DNA from: Strongyloides papillosus
Taxonomy: Eukaryota > Nematoda > Chromadorea > Rhabditida > Strongyloididae
DNA: 64,000 nt
Assembly (NCBI GenBank): GCA_005656395.1
Contig: SRSI01000056.1
Coordinates: forward strand, 62,001-126,000
Reading direction: 5' to 3'
Position numbers and translations under genes: made by a program. The notes beneath the pieces are model-generated. The model saw only the letters and a program-made list of their open reading frames with translations. It was not told the DNA's origin and ran no database searches. Shown here piece by piece: positions 24,090 through 37,250 of this stretch (positions are counted from its first letter, which is position 1; each line of letters opens with the position of its first letter).

Positions 24090-24637
24090 AAGAGTGTCTA
24101 AAATAGGTCCGATGCTTTTTAAACGTTAATAACTTTTTTACTTTATTTCAACTTCAATAATTTTTTTAAAATAATGAGTGAAGGTAGGAATTTTAAACTA
24201 TATAATTTTTTTTCTGCAAACTTCTTTTTGTTTATTAATCATTTAATACGTGGAATTTAATTATCTTAAAAAACAATTTTGAAGTAGCGCTGAAAGTTAC
24301 ATCTTAATTTTTTACACAGCTTTAAAAGCTCTTCAATTAGTTAGCAAACGGTTTTAGAACTTTTTTCGTTGACATTAACCGTTTCATAAGCAATTTTAAG
24401 CTCTTTAAACACAAGGTTAGGTCTTTTTGATCATTGCTTTAAATTTTAAATCATAAATTAATACGACTTGGGAATGTAAGACGATAAATCTGTAAGTATA
24501 AAGTTTGCAGCAAAAAGAATTAAATAGTCAAACTTTCCTACCTTTACTCATTATTTTAGGGAAAAATATTGAATTTGATCAAAGTATAAGAAAGTTATTA
24601 ACGTTTAGAAAGTTTAAGACCTATTTGAGACACTCCT
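24090..24637. mobile_element. MITE with long inverted arms, TA target
   Basis: 548 bp between TA duplications (24088-24089 and 24638-24639). Arms of about 150 bp match: GAGTGTCTAAAATAGGTC at the left, GAGTGTCTCAAATAGGTC at the right (read inward), then AAACGTTAATAACTTT and AATGAGTGAAGGTAGGAA. A Tc1/mariner-type non-autonomous element. Confidence 0.85.
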
Positions 24638-24639
24638 TA

Positions 24640-27600
24640 TTTGTTAAAAATCTTATTTTCGTTAAAGTGGTTAATAATTACAACGAATACTGATGGATTA
24701 ATACGTTGCTTTTTTTAAAGCTGAAGTCAGATAAATTCAAGAATAAATTTCTCTTGACACGACTTTAGTCAAGCTAATTCATCTTGTACTGTATGATTTA
24801 TCACATTTATATCACCAGTTTAATTATTATGATTCTTATTTCTTATTTGTCCCCCCCTTTTTTTATCAATGTTACAATTATTATGATTAATATTTTTCAT
24901 GTACTTCCCCCCTTTTAAAGATATTGTATGTTTATAGGTCTACACGCCAACTTAAATAAAAATTTTAACTCTGATATAATTTATATTATAATTTCAAGGT
25001 ATGTAATAAATATATTATCACTTGATAATACAAAGAAATAATTGACCATAAATGGTTATGCATTAAATCCTAATAACGTAGATTATCTACTTTTTGTATT
25101 TACTTATTGTGGTTTATTTTTTAAGTAATCTAATTTTAAAAATTCTACTAGTACTAATTTTTTTATCAACAAGTTTATTTTATTGAGTTTTTAAGGACTT
25201 TTAAGTTCATTAATTTAACTACACATACTTTTAATTAATAGCCATACTATGTGAATATGCAATAATGATAATATTATCTAGAAGATAATTGAAGCTAGTG
25301 ATTATATAATTTGATTATTTAACAGTTTTGCAGTTTTTTTTTAAATATACAACTACCGGAGATGATATAGCAATTTTACGTGTTGTAATAAAGCCTCAAA
25401 CAATATCTTTTAAATTTTTTCTATTAACGTGTTCTTGTTTTATAATTTTTAGTTTTCTTTTTGATATAAAAAAATTTTGGATTCTATATCAAGATTTTAA
25501 TTCACTATAATTCAGTATTTTTCTATCTTTATCGTAAATTAATAACAGAAAAATTTATAATTTAGATTCTGTGAATATACTATTCACTTATCTAGAGATA
25601 AAGGACTCAATTAAATGAATCAATATATCTTTATTTCTATTTTACAGATATGTGATAATCAATTTGATTTTAAAAAGGGCAATAATAATTGATGATTTTG
25701 ATTTAATTTTTTTTATTTAAAATAATATAGGAAGTCTTTTTAGTAGAAACACAATTTATCATATACTTAGATATATTCAATGTGGAAAATTAGCATTTAA
25801 AGTTTACTACGAAAAAATCTTTTGTGAAAATACAACAATTTCAAGTTTACCGTTTAATATCTTTATTCTGCACTATCATATTTATTTTTGATATTTGTAA
25901 AGTATGTAATTCAAAATGCAAGATAATTACGAATTAAATTTTTTTGATTTTATCGCTTATGTTTGCTATGTGTTTATATAATCTTTAACTTGACTTTACG
26001 TAGCAAATTAAATTTCTTTTTATTTCAGTGATATGTTTATAAAAATATCACTTGCAAAATTAGGTAGAAACTATAGAGAAAAGTTTGAAGATATAAAAAT
26101 TTAAACAAAAAATGGATTAAAATTATTATCATCTTGTCATTTATAATTGAAAACAAGCTTTATTTTAATGTTACTAGTTACCAAGAAAAGTTAAATATAT
26201 ATTAGTTTGCTGTACCTTGTAACTTTAAAGAAATTAAAAATGTATTGGTCATTTGAAAAATAATTGATTATAAATATGAACCTTCGACGAATAACCCCTT
26301 GTTCAGATAAAAGAAAATTTCCTAGATGTAAGAAAAAAATTGAATTTAAATTCAACATTTTAATCAAGAAATTAGTTGCAACGATATTGACTTGATACAT
26401 CTTTGCTTTAAATATAAAAAATTGTTTTGTGATTACAAAGAGTTTAAAAATATTTATTCTGTTTGTAATAAAATTATTGATGTGGTGAAAGAATCTATTA
26501 GCATAAAGTTTTTTGTATATTATATAAATAAATGCTGCCAAATATGACGATTCATGATTTTTAATGAAATATTTTCAATTATTAAACTATAAAATTAATT
26601 TTTTTATATTTTATTTTTTAATAGATGAAATTTATAAAAAATTAAAAATATTTTTTTCCAGTCATTTTGAAGCGAGTAGTAATTAATTTTACGTTGAAGA
26701 CATTTTTAGTTAAGTGTCTTATTATTCAAAAAAAATTTTGGTTCCTGAATTTTAATCAATTTTAAAATTTTTGTTATCAATCTTATTATATAATCGAGAC
26801 CCACACAGAAAGACATGAATTGTATTTAGTTAAATAATGAATTTAAGCTATAAATTGCATGTAGACAGATTCTTTAAAAATTATAATTTTTATGATTTAA
26901 CAAAATGTTTAAAAAAATCAATAAATTGATCATTTAATTGTCATCAGTTTTATATTTTATTATAAATATTATAAAATGGTTACTTTTAGTATATGTTTGG
27001 CATTAAAATTTTACTAAATTAACATTTTTTTATATAAAAATTATTCTCTTGTGGTTTCAAAGAAAAATGGTTTTTATGAGAAATCATTTTTTATAATTAC
27101 ATAATATTTATCAAAAAAATGTGGTTAATAATTTCGATATCACGTGAAATAGTTATCCATTAATAAATAAAACCAATTGACGTAGATATCAAGCAATATC
27201 TTTAAAATGTATGAATTAATTATGTAAAAATCAAAGTTTATAGGATTTTATAATTTTTGTGATCTAACTTTATATTTAAAAAAACCCATCATAGGTTTTT
27301 GATTTCTATTCTGCTGATTTCTACTACTTCCGCGTAATTTAATTTGATAAAAAACATTTTAATCTGTTATTGATGACAATACTTCTTACTTTTTACACGA
27401 TATTTTTAAATGGCTATTTGAATTACCGTGTGACAATGCAATTCATGTTATAATGATTTTATTATTGTTTACCACACCAATACAGATTTTACTTAGATAA
27501 ATTTTTGCAAAGCATTTTTAATTCAGCAAAAAATAGAAAAACTAAATTATTTTGAAGCGATATTATGGATAATAAAATTGGCAAATTGAATAGTTGCTTT

Positions 27601-27875
27601 TTCAATTTTACACTTTATAATGAAAAAATCTCATATCAGTTTTATCTGAAAAACTAATAAAATTTAAAATAATTATTTGTTAACATATTTTTTCTGTTTA
27701 TATGTACTTACGTTTACTCATATTTTTATCAAGTTTTAAAATAAAGTAATTAAAAGTTTTTATTTGATTAGTAAAATTGTACTTTTGTGATGTTTACTTA
27801 AACAAGGTATTTATTTCCAAAAAAATCCATATATTGTAAAACTTTACTATCCTTTGTTGAAACAATTATTTTTCA
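24640..27875. other. Gene-free stretch with two C-rich tracts
   Basis: No gene recognised. Two polypyrimidine tracts stand out in the AT-rich background: CCCCCCCTTTTTTT near 24851 and CCCCCCTTTTAAAG near 24906. On the minus strand they resemble LTR-element purine tracts, but no LTR pair was found. Confidence 0.4.
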
Positions 27876-29052
27876 ATGAGGAAATTATTAATTGTTTTAT
27901 TTATATCGTTACTTTGTTTAGCAGATGCTGTAAGTTTATAGTGTTTAAGATTAAAGTTTTATTTAGAAATCAAAAAAAAAGAAGCCTTCATCAACAAATC
28001 AACATCCACCTTATCCAACCAAGCCCAGAAATGCTATGTTTTATGTTGAATTTGAAGGTAATTTTACCTTTATAGATGAAGTATTATACTACTTACATAA
28101 TTTCATCTGTATTTCTTTTCAAAGACAAAAGACACGCGTTACTGGTATAGGCATCAATTTTTTAAGAACAACAACGAAATCTGATGTAAAATTATCTAAG
28201 GACATAAAAAAATCTACAGATGTTTATTTGACAGAAAATGATTTTTCTGATAAAAAGAAAGTCCTCTATTATATTGGATTTGCCTTAGGTTTATCCCCAG
28301 AAATTAAACGTTATGATAGAAATTCATATGTTACGGTAATATCGAGCGGAATCCGTAAAGAATATAAATCATACTACAAAAAAACAACGCGTAAAACTAA
28401 GTATAGTACTGGCTTTGATTATGGAACTGTTATGCTTCTTAACCCTTCCTACGGAAGTTTAAAAAACAAACGTTCATACAAAACAAAGTTGGATCCTTAT
28501 TATGACAAAATGATTGGAAGAACAAAAGTATTTTCTAGAAATGATTTGAAAAAGCTATATTATATGTATTGTAATGGTACTTGTAAAGCATTAAGTAATA
28601 AGTGTCAAAATGGTGGATACCCAAATATATTTTGCTATCATTGTGAATGCACTATTCCCTTTTTTGACTGGAATTGTGGTGATTTTCGTCGGAATAGAAG
28701 TCCTTCTTGTAAAGGTGAACGAGAATTCTCTTCAAATTCAACAGAAAACAATTTTCAAATAAATATTAGCAATGAAGCATGTTATTATAAAATAACATCA
28801 CCGAAAAAAAAAAATGTCGCAGTTACAATTAAAAAAGTAAATTTTTCTAATTCATCTTTATGCAAAGATAGTAGATATGGTTTATTTGTTAACTACCGTA
28901 GTGACAAAGGGTTAACACCACTTCATATATGTGATAATGCTGCAAATGTTAAAATTCCTCCTTCGTCCAGTACTGTATATATTGCCTTCGTTGGTGATCG
29001 TTATGAAAAAGGAAATAATGTTTTACAATTTTCTTACAAGGATTACAAATAA
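27876..29052 (+). CDS. Astacin-family protein with destroyed zinc site (pseudo-protease)
   Basis: Exons 27876-27929 and 27967-29052 with a 37-nt intron give 379 residues. The signal peptide MRKLLIVLFISLLCLADA is followed by a short basic linker without a clear prodomain, then an astacin domain (about 40-205), an EGF-like segment (CKALSNKCQNGGYPNIFC) and a CUB-like C-terminus. The family zinc motif HExxHxxGxxH aligns with YYIGFALGLSP (residues 119-129): the three zinc histidines are Y, F and P and the catalytic Glu is Y. The following R.DR..YV is kept (KRYDRNSYV). The Met-turn is FDYGTVMLL, with Met kept but the usual Tyr lost. Active astacins degrade extracellular proteins; this one should not bind zinc in that way. 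The open frame and CUB suggest a selected secreted binding role, which is inference. Confidence 0.9.
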
Positions 29053-30280
29053 ATTAAAACAAACAAGAAAGTAATTCAAAATTTTAAAAATTAATTTTAT
29101 ACAGTTTAAAAAAGAAATTCGTGTCTCATAACACTCATAAGACATGATTTAAAATGCACTTTTTTATTTAAATAGTATATTTTACAATTAAATAAAAAAT
29201 TTATAGTAATACGTGGTTAATTGCTATGTAATTAGTAATTTTAACAATAAAACACTTTATATTTAAACTGGTACGTGATTATAAAGAGCTTAATTATTCA
29301 TGTAAAATTTAAAAAGATTTAACAATTTTTAAATAATTTACACTAATATTTTCGTTTATATATGTTAGTTTAAAACGTAGCTTTATATTATTAATGAGAT
29401 ATATTATTAAATAAATTTATATTAAAAATATATTTTATATAAGCATAATTTTGCGCAAATTTTACACAAAAAAATAATCAAAATTAATAATGGAAAAAAT
29501 TTTATGCATATATATTCGCAATAATAATCAACAGTATTCCTAGACCGAAATATATATTACAAAACAATTTTATACAACCATTATTTCATTTTTAGAAACG
29601 AAATATTAAAATTTTTGCTGTATAATAATTCCAAAATTTTTATATATTTTTTAAATTTGAAATTAAATGATGATACGACTTATCTCATTTAGTAAATTCG
29701 AAAAATTTTATTATTGTTAAATTATATCCACCAAAAAATATATCATTTATTTATTCTTCAAAAACCAAGTCCTAAAAGCATATTTTAGACCAATAGAATT
29801 TTAAACTTACTTTGGTATTGGTTAGTAATTCACCGACTTTTCAATAAAAAAGATCTACATTTTATACCAAGGTATCATCAAAAATAGGCTAACACGTCAT
29901 ACGTACTAGCATAACATGACAATTATGAATATCAAATAAAAGTAAATTCTGTATTACCAGCAATATTATTAGTTATTATTAATAGTTAGCGAATGAAATC
30001 ATACCTTTTTTACATTTAATATACTTCAGAAATAATAAAAAGTATTAATACTCAATATTATGTTATGCAATTTGAAATGATTATGCTCAAATTCGATAGA
30101 AAAAAATAAAGACAATAAAATATGCAAAAAAAAATTTATTTAAGATATCAAATATTTAAACTATCATATAATATTTATCTCATAACTTATATATAATTGA
30201 TCCCCACAAGCAGTGTTGATAATTTTGATAGCTTCATATGAAATAATTATTTCTATTATAAAGGATTGTTTTTGTTTTTA
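29053..30280. other. Intergenic, AT-rich
   Basis: No gene, repeat partner or RNA seen. Confidence 0.45.
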
Positions 30281-30673
30281 TTTCTCTACATCCCCCTCCA
30301 TGTTTAAAACATTTACATTGGGAGGCATGTAACCACTCTTGTTTCCTTTCTTTCTAATATGAAGACGTTGGAATTATTTTTTTCCAATAACAATATACGA
30401 TCTAATCCATAATCTAGCAGTTCTCCTCTTGTTAAGAACCCGTTTCTTCATAACTTGACCACCTATTTGTACTCCCACATTCATCACTTTTGATTTCTCT
30501 CGTTGTGGCTTCTAGGGTAGGGTGAACGCAGATAAATGAAAAAAATATAGTTTATTGAAAAAAGACACGCACAAAATGAGTTGATAGTTATTCACACTAA
30601 TCACACTGATAATTTTTAGTTATTTCTTCGTCTTTTTAAATTCTTTCTTGTGTTTTAATGTTTTTATTGGTTC

Positions 30674-30722
30674 TAGGGAGAGTTGGAATGCACACCTTGT
30701 AGGCGTGCATTACGTCTCCCTA
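30674..30722. other. Strong hairpin inside element 4
   Basis: An outer perfect 8-bp stem TAGGGAGA/TCTCCCTA encloses a second stem AATGCACACC/GGCGTGCATT with loop TTGTA. It sits between the integrase zinc and C-terminal fragments, so it probably marks another small insertion. Confidence 0.55.
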
Positions 30723-31687
30723 CCTACTGCTTGCTGCTTCCAACAATTTTTGGTAAAACATCTATCTTTTTATAGTATATATGTAGAAAAATCATAGTGA
30801 CAAATATTTTGATTATGTCATTAGCTGACGAGATTGGAAAAATTGCTTTATATTTCTTTCTGGGAATGATCTTCAGTATAATCTGTAAGTAGTTGTATTT
30901 TGATTTCAAGTTTTATTTTCTAGCTTTATTGTACCAAATTGGGTTATTTTACTTTTGAAAATTTTGTCATTTCTAAAAAGCAGAGTGCAAATTATCATAA
31001 TTCCGGTCCTACTTCTGTAGAGGCTCTGCCTGGTGATCCTGGCTCAATTCTACTACAAAAGGACATTTCTTAACTACTCTATGCCTCTCTGAACAATTCC
31101 TTGTATTTCTCTTTGATTCCTTGCCAGTCCATTAGTTTTTTTAACTTTGTTTGAATCTTTTCCCATTTTAAGTGACCACCAAAAAGAGGGTGTTGACAAA
31201 AGACTTCTAGAAATTCTCTTTTTCTTAAGTGGTATAAGTCCACCATTTTCCCCCCTCTTTTACCAAATTATAAAAACGGCCACCTCTTTTTATAATCTTT
31301 TTTTTGTACAGTTAAATTTTGTAATTTAGTCAACTCCTCTTTGCTGTATTGCCATTGATTATCTTTCCATAGCACTCTATCTACTATTACCATGTTAATA
31401 TAGTTTACCGGTTGTCTTGACATATAATCTGCTACCACATTCAATTCACCTGGTTTGTATATTATTTTTGCTTGATACTGCATTAAACGTAGTTGATAGC
31501 GAGCCAATTTTCCTTTCAAATCTTTGGCACAAAATAAAGATATTAACGGTTGGTGATCAGTAATTATTGTCAGCGGCATTCCATACACATATGAGTCAAT
31601 CTGTGACAATGACTATACTATGGCAAGTGCCTCCAAATGTATGAGTGGATAGTTTTGTTCATATTGATTTATTGATCTGGATAAGTA

Positions 31688-32635
31688 CACACAGAAAAAA
31701 AATGAGAAAAATTTTGACATTATTACATAAAATGCAATAAAAATTCCCACTTGTTAAAAAAATCAACATTTATTCAAATTTTAAAATTATCAAACGACAG
31801 CAAAAATGTTTAAAACGACGAAAAATATTAGATTGTCTCAAAATCTAGCTGTCTTTTTTACAAAATTATATATGTTTTATATTTTAATTAATTTAACTTT
31901 TATTTAATCTTAATGTTTTTGATATAATGCTAATCCTGGGATCTAATTTTTTTCTAAAATACATGAAATACGTTGTAAAAACTTAATTTTGTATAAAGTT
32001 GTTAAGTTTTAACAAAAATCATTATCCTAAACAATTTATTTGCAATAATAAATATAAAAAATACATAATAATAATATCAAAAAGCCAAAAATTATTATTT
32101 AATCACACAAAGCATTAATAATTAAAAATATTATTTTAGTATTTGTTATATATTAACTTTAAATATTTATAAGATATTTTTTACTATAGATAAAAATCCA
32201 TATAATTTTATAACTTTTCATAGATTTAATTTTTAAATAGAAACTTTAAACTACCAAAAAAAATTTCCGCCTTCAGAAGAGTGTAACTTCATGAAAAAGT
32301 ATAATTTTAATAATTCAAACTAATTAAACTTATTAACAAAAATATTGTGATATGTTAATAAATGCTCTTTATGAAAGCATTTATAATCTTAAATAAAATT
32401 AAATTCTAATCTTATATTTATAAAAGTATTGTAGAAGACAATGTAAGTTTTAAAATAACAATAATATGATAAAAAATAGAAACTTATTTTAATAACTACT
32501 TAATTACTGCATTAATTTTTATGTACCATATAATTGCGATAAAACTAGTCACAATTCAAGGAAATTCAAATTTTTTTAAGTGGGAAAAATTTATTACATT
32601 TTACGCAAAAATGCTTCCCATTTTTTTTCTGTGTG
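31688..32635. mobile_element. MITE, 948 bp, TA target
   Basis: Ends CACACAGAAAAAAAATG at both sides (read inward), with TA duplicated at 31686-31687 and 32636-32637. Gypsy coding sequence is contiguous when the element and one TA are removed, which fixes its borders. The inside is AT-rich without a transposase. Confidence 0.9.
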
Positions 32636-33359
32636 TATGTGATGACTTTAAGTTCAGGTTGTTTTTGAAATAATACAGCTTCAATGCCCAAATAACTAGC
32701 GTCTGTTTGTAAGATAAATTCACCTGTCTCCTTTGGTGAACTGAGTACTGGGAATGAACTTAGGGCTTGTTTTAGGCTATCGAAAGCCTTTCGACATTCT
32801 ACTGTCCACTTATATTCAACACCCTTCTTAAGTAAATGACGTAATGGTTCCGTCCTTTTGGCGTAATTTGGTATGAAGCGTCTAAAGAAGTTTGTCATTT
32901 TTATAAACGCCCTTATTTATTTTAAATTACTTGGTCGTAGTTATTCTACGATTGCTTTTGTTTTTGCAGAATTAACTCCAATACTTTCGTGAGAGATACG
33001 GAATCCTAAATATGTCAATTCATATCTCCGAATTTTTACTTATCCAATCTTAATTTTAGTCCCTATTCACGATATAATGCAAAAATTCACTCACTGTTTT
33101 GATGTGCTCTTCTTCATCATTTGAAAAAATAATTATGTCATCTATGTAGATTAACAAACGGTATTTAATATCTCTAAAGATAAAATCTATTACTCTTTGA
33201 AAAGTACCTGGACTATCACTTAAACCCTATAGAGTGGTAGTGAATTTATTGACGCTCCATGGTGAATTAAAAGCCGTGAGAAACCTTGACTTTTCTTTCA
33301 AGGGAATTTGATGAAAGCCTGAAGCCACATCAAATATAGAAATCATAAAAAGATTTTAG

Positions 33360-33985
33360 TAATTTGTACTAGTTATTCTGCTTATATACAAAATATTAAT
33401 CACTTATGTTATAATAACCTGATGTATCTATCTATTGCTGAATATTGCAAAAATTTGAGCATTATGTATATCATGTAGCTTTAAATTACTGTGATGATGG
33501 AAAAATACCTTGTATATTCAAAGTTGTTGCAAAATTACCACTCTTTGAAAAAATTTTTTATTATATTAAAATTATTTATAAACATATTCAAATTCATTCT
33601 TTATATTATAGTTTTTCAAATAACTCAAAACTTTTTACGAATATTATTTAATTACAAGCTCACTGTAACTTGTTTAGACAATTTTTCACGTTCATTCGTA
33701 GTAAATTCACAATTTAAGTGATTAAAATTAATTTATAAGCAGATTAATTCCATGTATCTCTTTTTTTAAGGAGACAATAATTTATGAGTATACGTTTCTT
33801 ATCAAATTTAATTCGCTTCAGGAAGATTTATTGAATACCAAATAGAAAATAACAGAAATTGAAGTTTATTAAATATTTAGAGTAAATTTAATTAAACTTT
33901 ATAAAAATATACAAAACTAAAGATTTTAAAATTCAATTACTTTCACATAAAAGTTAACACACCAAAATTAGTACTTCATTTTAAT
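33360..33985 (+). repeat. Diverged dispersed repeat, copy 1
   Basis: Direct-orientation match to about 59580-60195, for example GAGCATTATGTA, TTACTGTGATGATGGA, CACTGTAACTTGTTTAGA, TTCCATGTATCTCTTTTTTT followed by AAGGAGACAA, and AATTCGCTTCAGGA. Both copies directly follow the 5' side of a minus-strand gypsy element. No coding capacity conserved between the copies. Confidence 0.7.
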
Positions 33986-36900
33986 ATTATTGAAATATCA
34001 GTATCACATAAAAATCGAGACTTTTCTGTCTTACAGAATCATTCTTTGCCCAACGATCGTTTTCCGTGCTACAATAAAAAATATATACTTCTTAGTTAAA
34101 AGAATTAACCTTAACAGTCGTTGAAATGGAGAATAAATTTGTTTTGCAAAATTAAAAAAGCGAATTTTCCTACATGTAAATTTTAAGTTTAATAGTATTT
34201 AATTTTTTGTTACTAAAATCAATTTTTAAACACAAATAATGTAACTAAATAACTTCAGATATACACAAATAAAATTTTCATCAAAACATGGACGACTTTA
34301 TCAAAACAAAGACCACTGTATCAAAATTTGGACTACTCTATTATTATTCAGGTATTTTTCAAAGATTATTTGAATAATATTACACATTTCTATTAAGTTC
34401 GTATCATTAAATTGTTTTTTTGTGATAAACTTTTTCTTAATAAAGATTCCTTTATCTTTTTTGTGTTTTTAAGGAGAAACAAAAAGTTTAGTTTCATTAT
34501 ATCTATTTATTTGTTGAAATAATAATCTATTATTTGATTATTTTGAACCAAAATATAAACAATACATCATAATATTACTTTACTACATAAAGGGATCAAA
34601 ATTTAAAAATATTAACTTTATATTGACAGGTATAGAATATCGGTGTTGAATTTTATTACTTTAATCTTAATAGTATGAAACAAAAATTTATATAATTTTG
34701 TGTTATAATAACGTTAATTAAAAATTAAATAAGTTTCCAACCTATTTATCTTAATTATTTTTATGAACGTCAAAAATTTTTTTAATATGTACAAAATAAT
34801 CTCTTAATCTGTTATGAAATTTTCAGAAGATCATAGAAATTATTTAAACATTTAAAATCATTTCCATTCTATTTAATGTTTAGTAAAATACAAATAATTT
34901 TTTTGATGTTTGGTAATTTTTTTATACCACATTTTACTAATAATTAAACAGTAATTTACACTTTTTTCAAGTTAAGTTTTGTTTTAACTGAAACTTTTTA
35001 TTTTTTCATAATTATGATTTTTTTAGACGTTATTTAATTAATATTTACGATAATTTTCTTTCATTTAAATATTTTAAGAAATGACAAAGTGATCAAGGCA
35101 TTAAAAAAACAAATCCTAGTTTTGATGAAAAAATTATTTATGTGTAATATGTTATAAAATATTTTAAAAAAAAATTTTTATTAAAATTATAACGATATTA
35201 ACAAAACTAAAAAAATTATAAATATTATAAAATTTAGACATAATTTTAAAACAGTCCGCTTTTTAATAACATTGGCCCATAAAATGATGAAAACACTTTT
35301 TTATATTATATTTCAATATCAAAAATTTAATATGTCAACATGGAAAGGAAAAACATTGACATTAAAACTTAAATTTAAAAGTATATTTTAAGTTTTTAGA
35401 GTTAGTGGCCAGACACAAATTAAGTTGTAAAGAAAAAGAAAGTGAATCTGAATTGAGAAAAAAGCTCAAGAGATTTTTCTCGCTCAAGAAAAGGAAAAAA
35501 ATGAAAAAATTAGAGAGATTATAAAAGAAAGAACGAAAGAAGTGTAAAATGAATAGAGAAAGAAATCAGAAAATCTAGTACAATATTTCCTGTAGTTAGT
35601 AAACTTATCGTAATAAATAAAAAGTTTTATGTTCTATTATAATAACAAAATTAAATTTAAAATTATCCTTCTAAATATTGATACACTGCAAAAGACCATT
35701 TTGTTCTGATGGCTTTGTTTAATCTTTTAGCCATTGTATTAAAACATTTTTACTTAAAAATGGTCAACAATTTTTGGTCCATATCTTAAAAAATGATTAG
35801 TCAGTTTTTAGCTGGATATCCTTCCACACTATTCTGGACTTCACCTTTTATATGATGTTAAACATACTTTATTTTATTAGCTTTAAATAAAGTTATTTTC
35901 TGTACAAAACTGTAATAATGGGGAATTCAAATAGGTTGGTTTTTTGAAAGCAAGATGGTCAATTCATGCAAAAAACGTATGCAACCAATCTATTTCTTCT
36001 AGTTAAAAAAACATCTTTGGTTATTTGTTCTTATAAATCAGTAAAACCTTGAAAAGAGCTGTATCAAAAACAAAATTTTACTTCTTATTTTTTTTAAAGT
36101 AGAAATCAATGGTTAATAACATTTAATATTTAAATTTATAAGTTAAAATTTTATTTGGTCTTAACGCCAATTTGGCTTTTACTGATAAAAACACATTTAT
36201 TTGAAATGATAAAAATATGAATTCTGATGAATTTTATTTAAATTTATTATATTCATATAACTTATACGTTAAAAATGCAAACTTGATTTTGCTCAAAAAT
36301 TATAATATTCATAGAAAAAAATGAAGATTGAAAAAATAGATGACAAAAGATGATTTTTCTATTTGCGAACAACGCAAAAATATTTCCTGAATTTTGATTG
36401 ATGGAAAAATTATTGCAAGATATTTTTTCCTGTAAATTAAATCCAGTGTACGGTAAATAAATTTAATTTTACAGATATGTTTAAGATATTCATTATATCA
36501 TATCATTAACTATGCCTTCTGAAGTAATAATACTAGATATTTTTTTAAACTAAAAAATTTAAATATTCATTTTATACGAAATTCAAGAGAAATACTTTCT
36601 ACAATTAACAGGAATATTTTTTCTGCGATTGTGTGGTCTATCAGCTTTCCTGTAATTTGCTGTAAAATTTATCTGTCTACTTTTTGTGGGTTTATTTACT
36701 TATAAATTAAATATGACCACTTTCCTAAATTAAAAATTGTAGTAAATAGTTGTTGTGTCTTAAAATAAACTTGTTTTCAGACCCCCTCGAAGTAATTATT
36801 TGTAATATGCATATTCTATACAATACTAATTAAAGTATAAATATAGGTTGAAAATAGCATTCAAAATGAAACTTAAAATTAAAACGCTAAAACTTTTTTA

Positions 36901-37180
36901 AATTTTTGCATGATTTATGGAAACAAATTATAATTGTATACAAATATAATACATCTCCTATGGAATTATTTATACTTATTACTTTAGATAAACATATAAT
37001 TTTAACCATTTACATTTTATCAATTTTTTTCTAAAGTATTACAATAGGTCTAACTTTTTAATCATTTTTCCAATTAGCATATTTATCTTCTTAAAGTTGT
37101 TTTTGCAATATTCTAAAAAAATATCTAATACATTGTTTTTTTAACATACAGTCAATAAGGTTGATTATTTCACCTATTAA
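33986..37180. other. Long gene-free AT-rich stretch
   Basis: Only a purine-rich patch at about 35425-35575 (AAGAAAAAGAAAGTGAATC and similar, readable as a broken Lys/Glu-rich helix) stands out; it could be a dead exon. No gene supported. Confidence 0.4.
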
Positions 37181-37181
37181 A

Positions 37182-37191
37182 TATATAAAAG
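37182..37191 (+). promoter_or_regulatory. TATA-box candidate for the galactosyltransferase gene
   Basis: TATATAAAAG 60 nt before the start codon at 37251. In an AT-rich genome this could be chance. Confidence 0.4.
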
Positions 37192-37250
37192 ATTTAGTAT
37201 TTATGTATGTAATCTTTTAGATTAGAGAGTATTTTTTAAGACTTTATACA

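Larger units (their letters stand above)
30285..33345 (-). pseudogene. Decayed Ty3/gypsy pol fragment (element 4)
   Basis: Reading on the minus strand: RT palm with FDVASGFHQIPL near 33335-33290 and YIDD near 33150; RT thumb and start of RNase H 32898-32640 (TNFFRRFIPNYA, FILQTDASYLG); RNase H and connection 31685-31268 (TDHQPLISLF, VVADYMSRQ); the integrase zinc region near 31200-31150 (HPLFGGHLKWEKIQ); an integrase C-terminal piece about 30530-30300; and a purine tract GGAGGGGGATGTAG near 30285-30300. Several stops and frame changes occur, and gag, protease, the integrase core and both LTRs were not found. The 948-bp MITE at 31688-32635 splits it. Confidence 0.85.

Noticed and set aside
24505..24693. 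Open frame of 62 codons
   Set aside because: It lies across the right arm of the MITE at 24090-24637 and has no conserved features.
26191..26541. 116-codon minus-strand frame
   Set aside because: Phe/Ile/Asn-rich composition is what AT-rich DNA gives by chance; no splice partner or motif.
33445..33721. Two overlapping open frames
   Set aside because: The matching repeat copy near 59700 does not keep either frame.
35425..35575. Purine-rich patch that reads as a Lys/Glu-rich helix
   Set aside because: Broken by stops, no start or splice sites and no homologue recognised.
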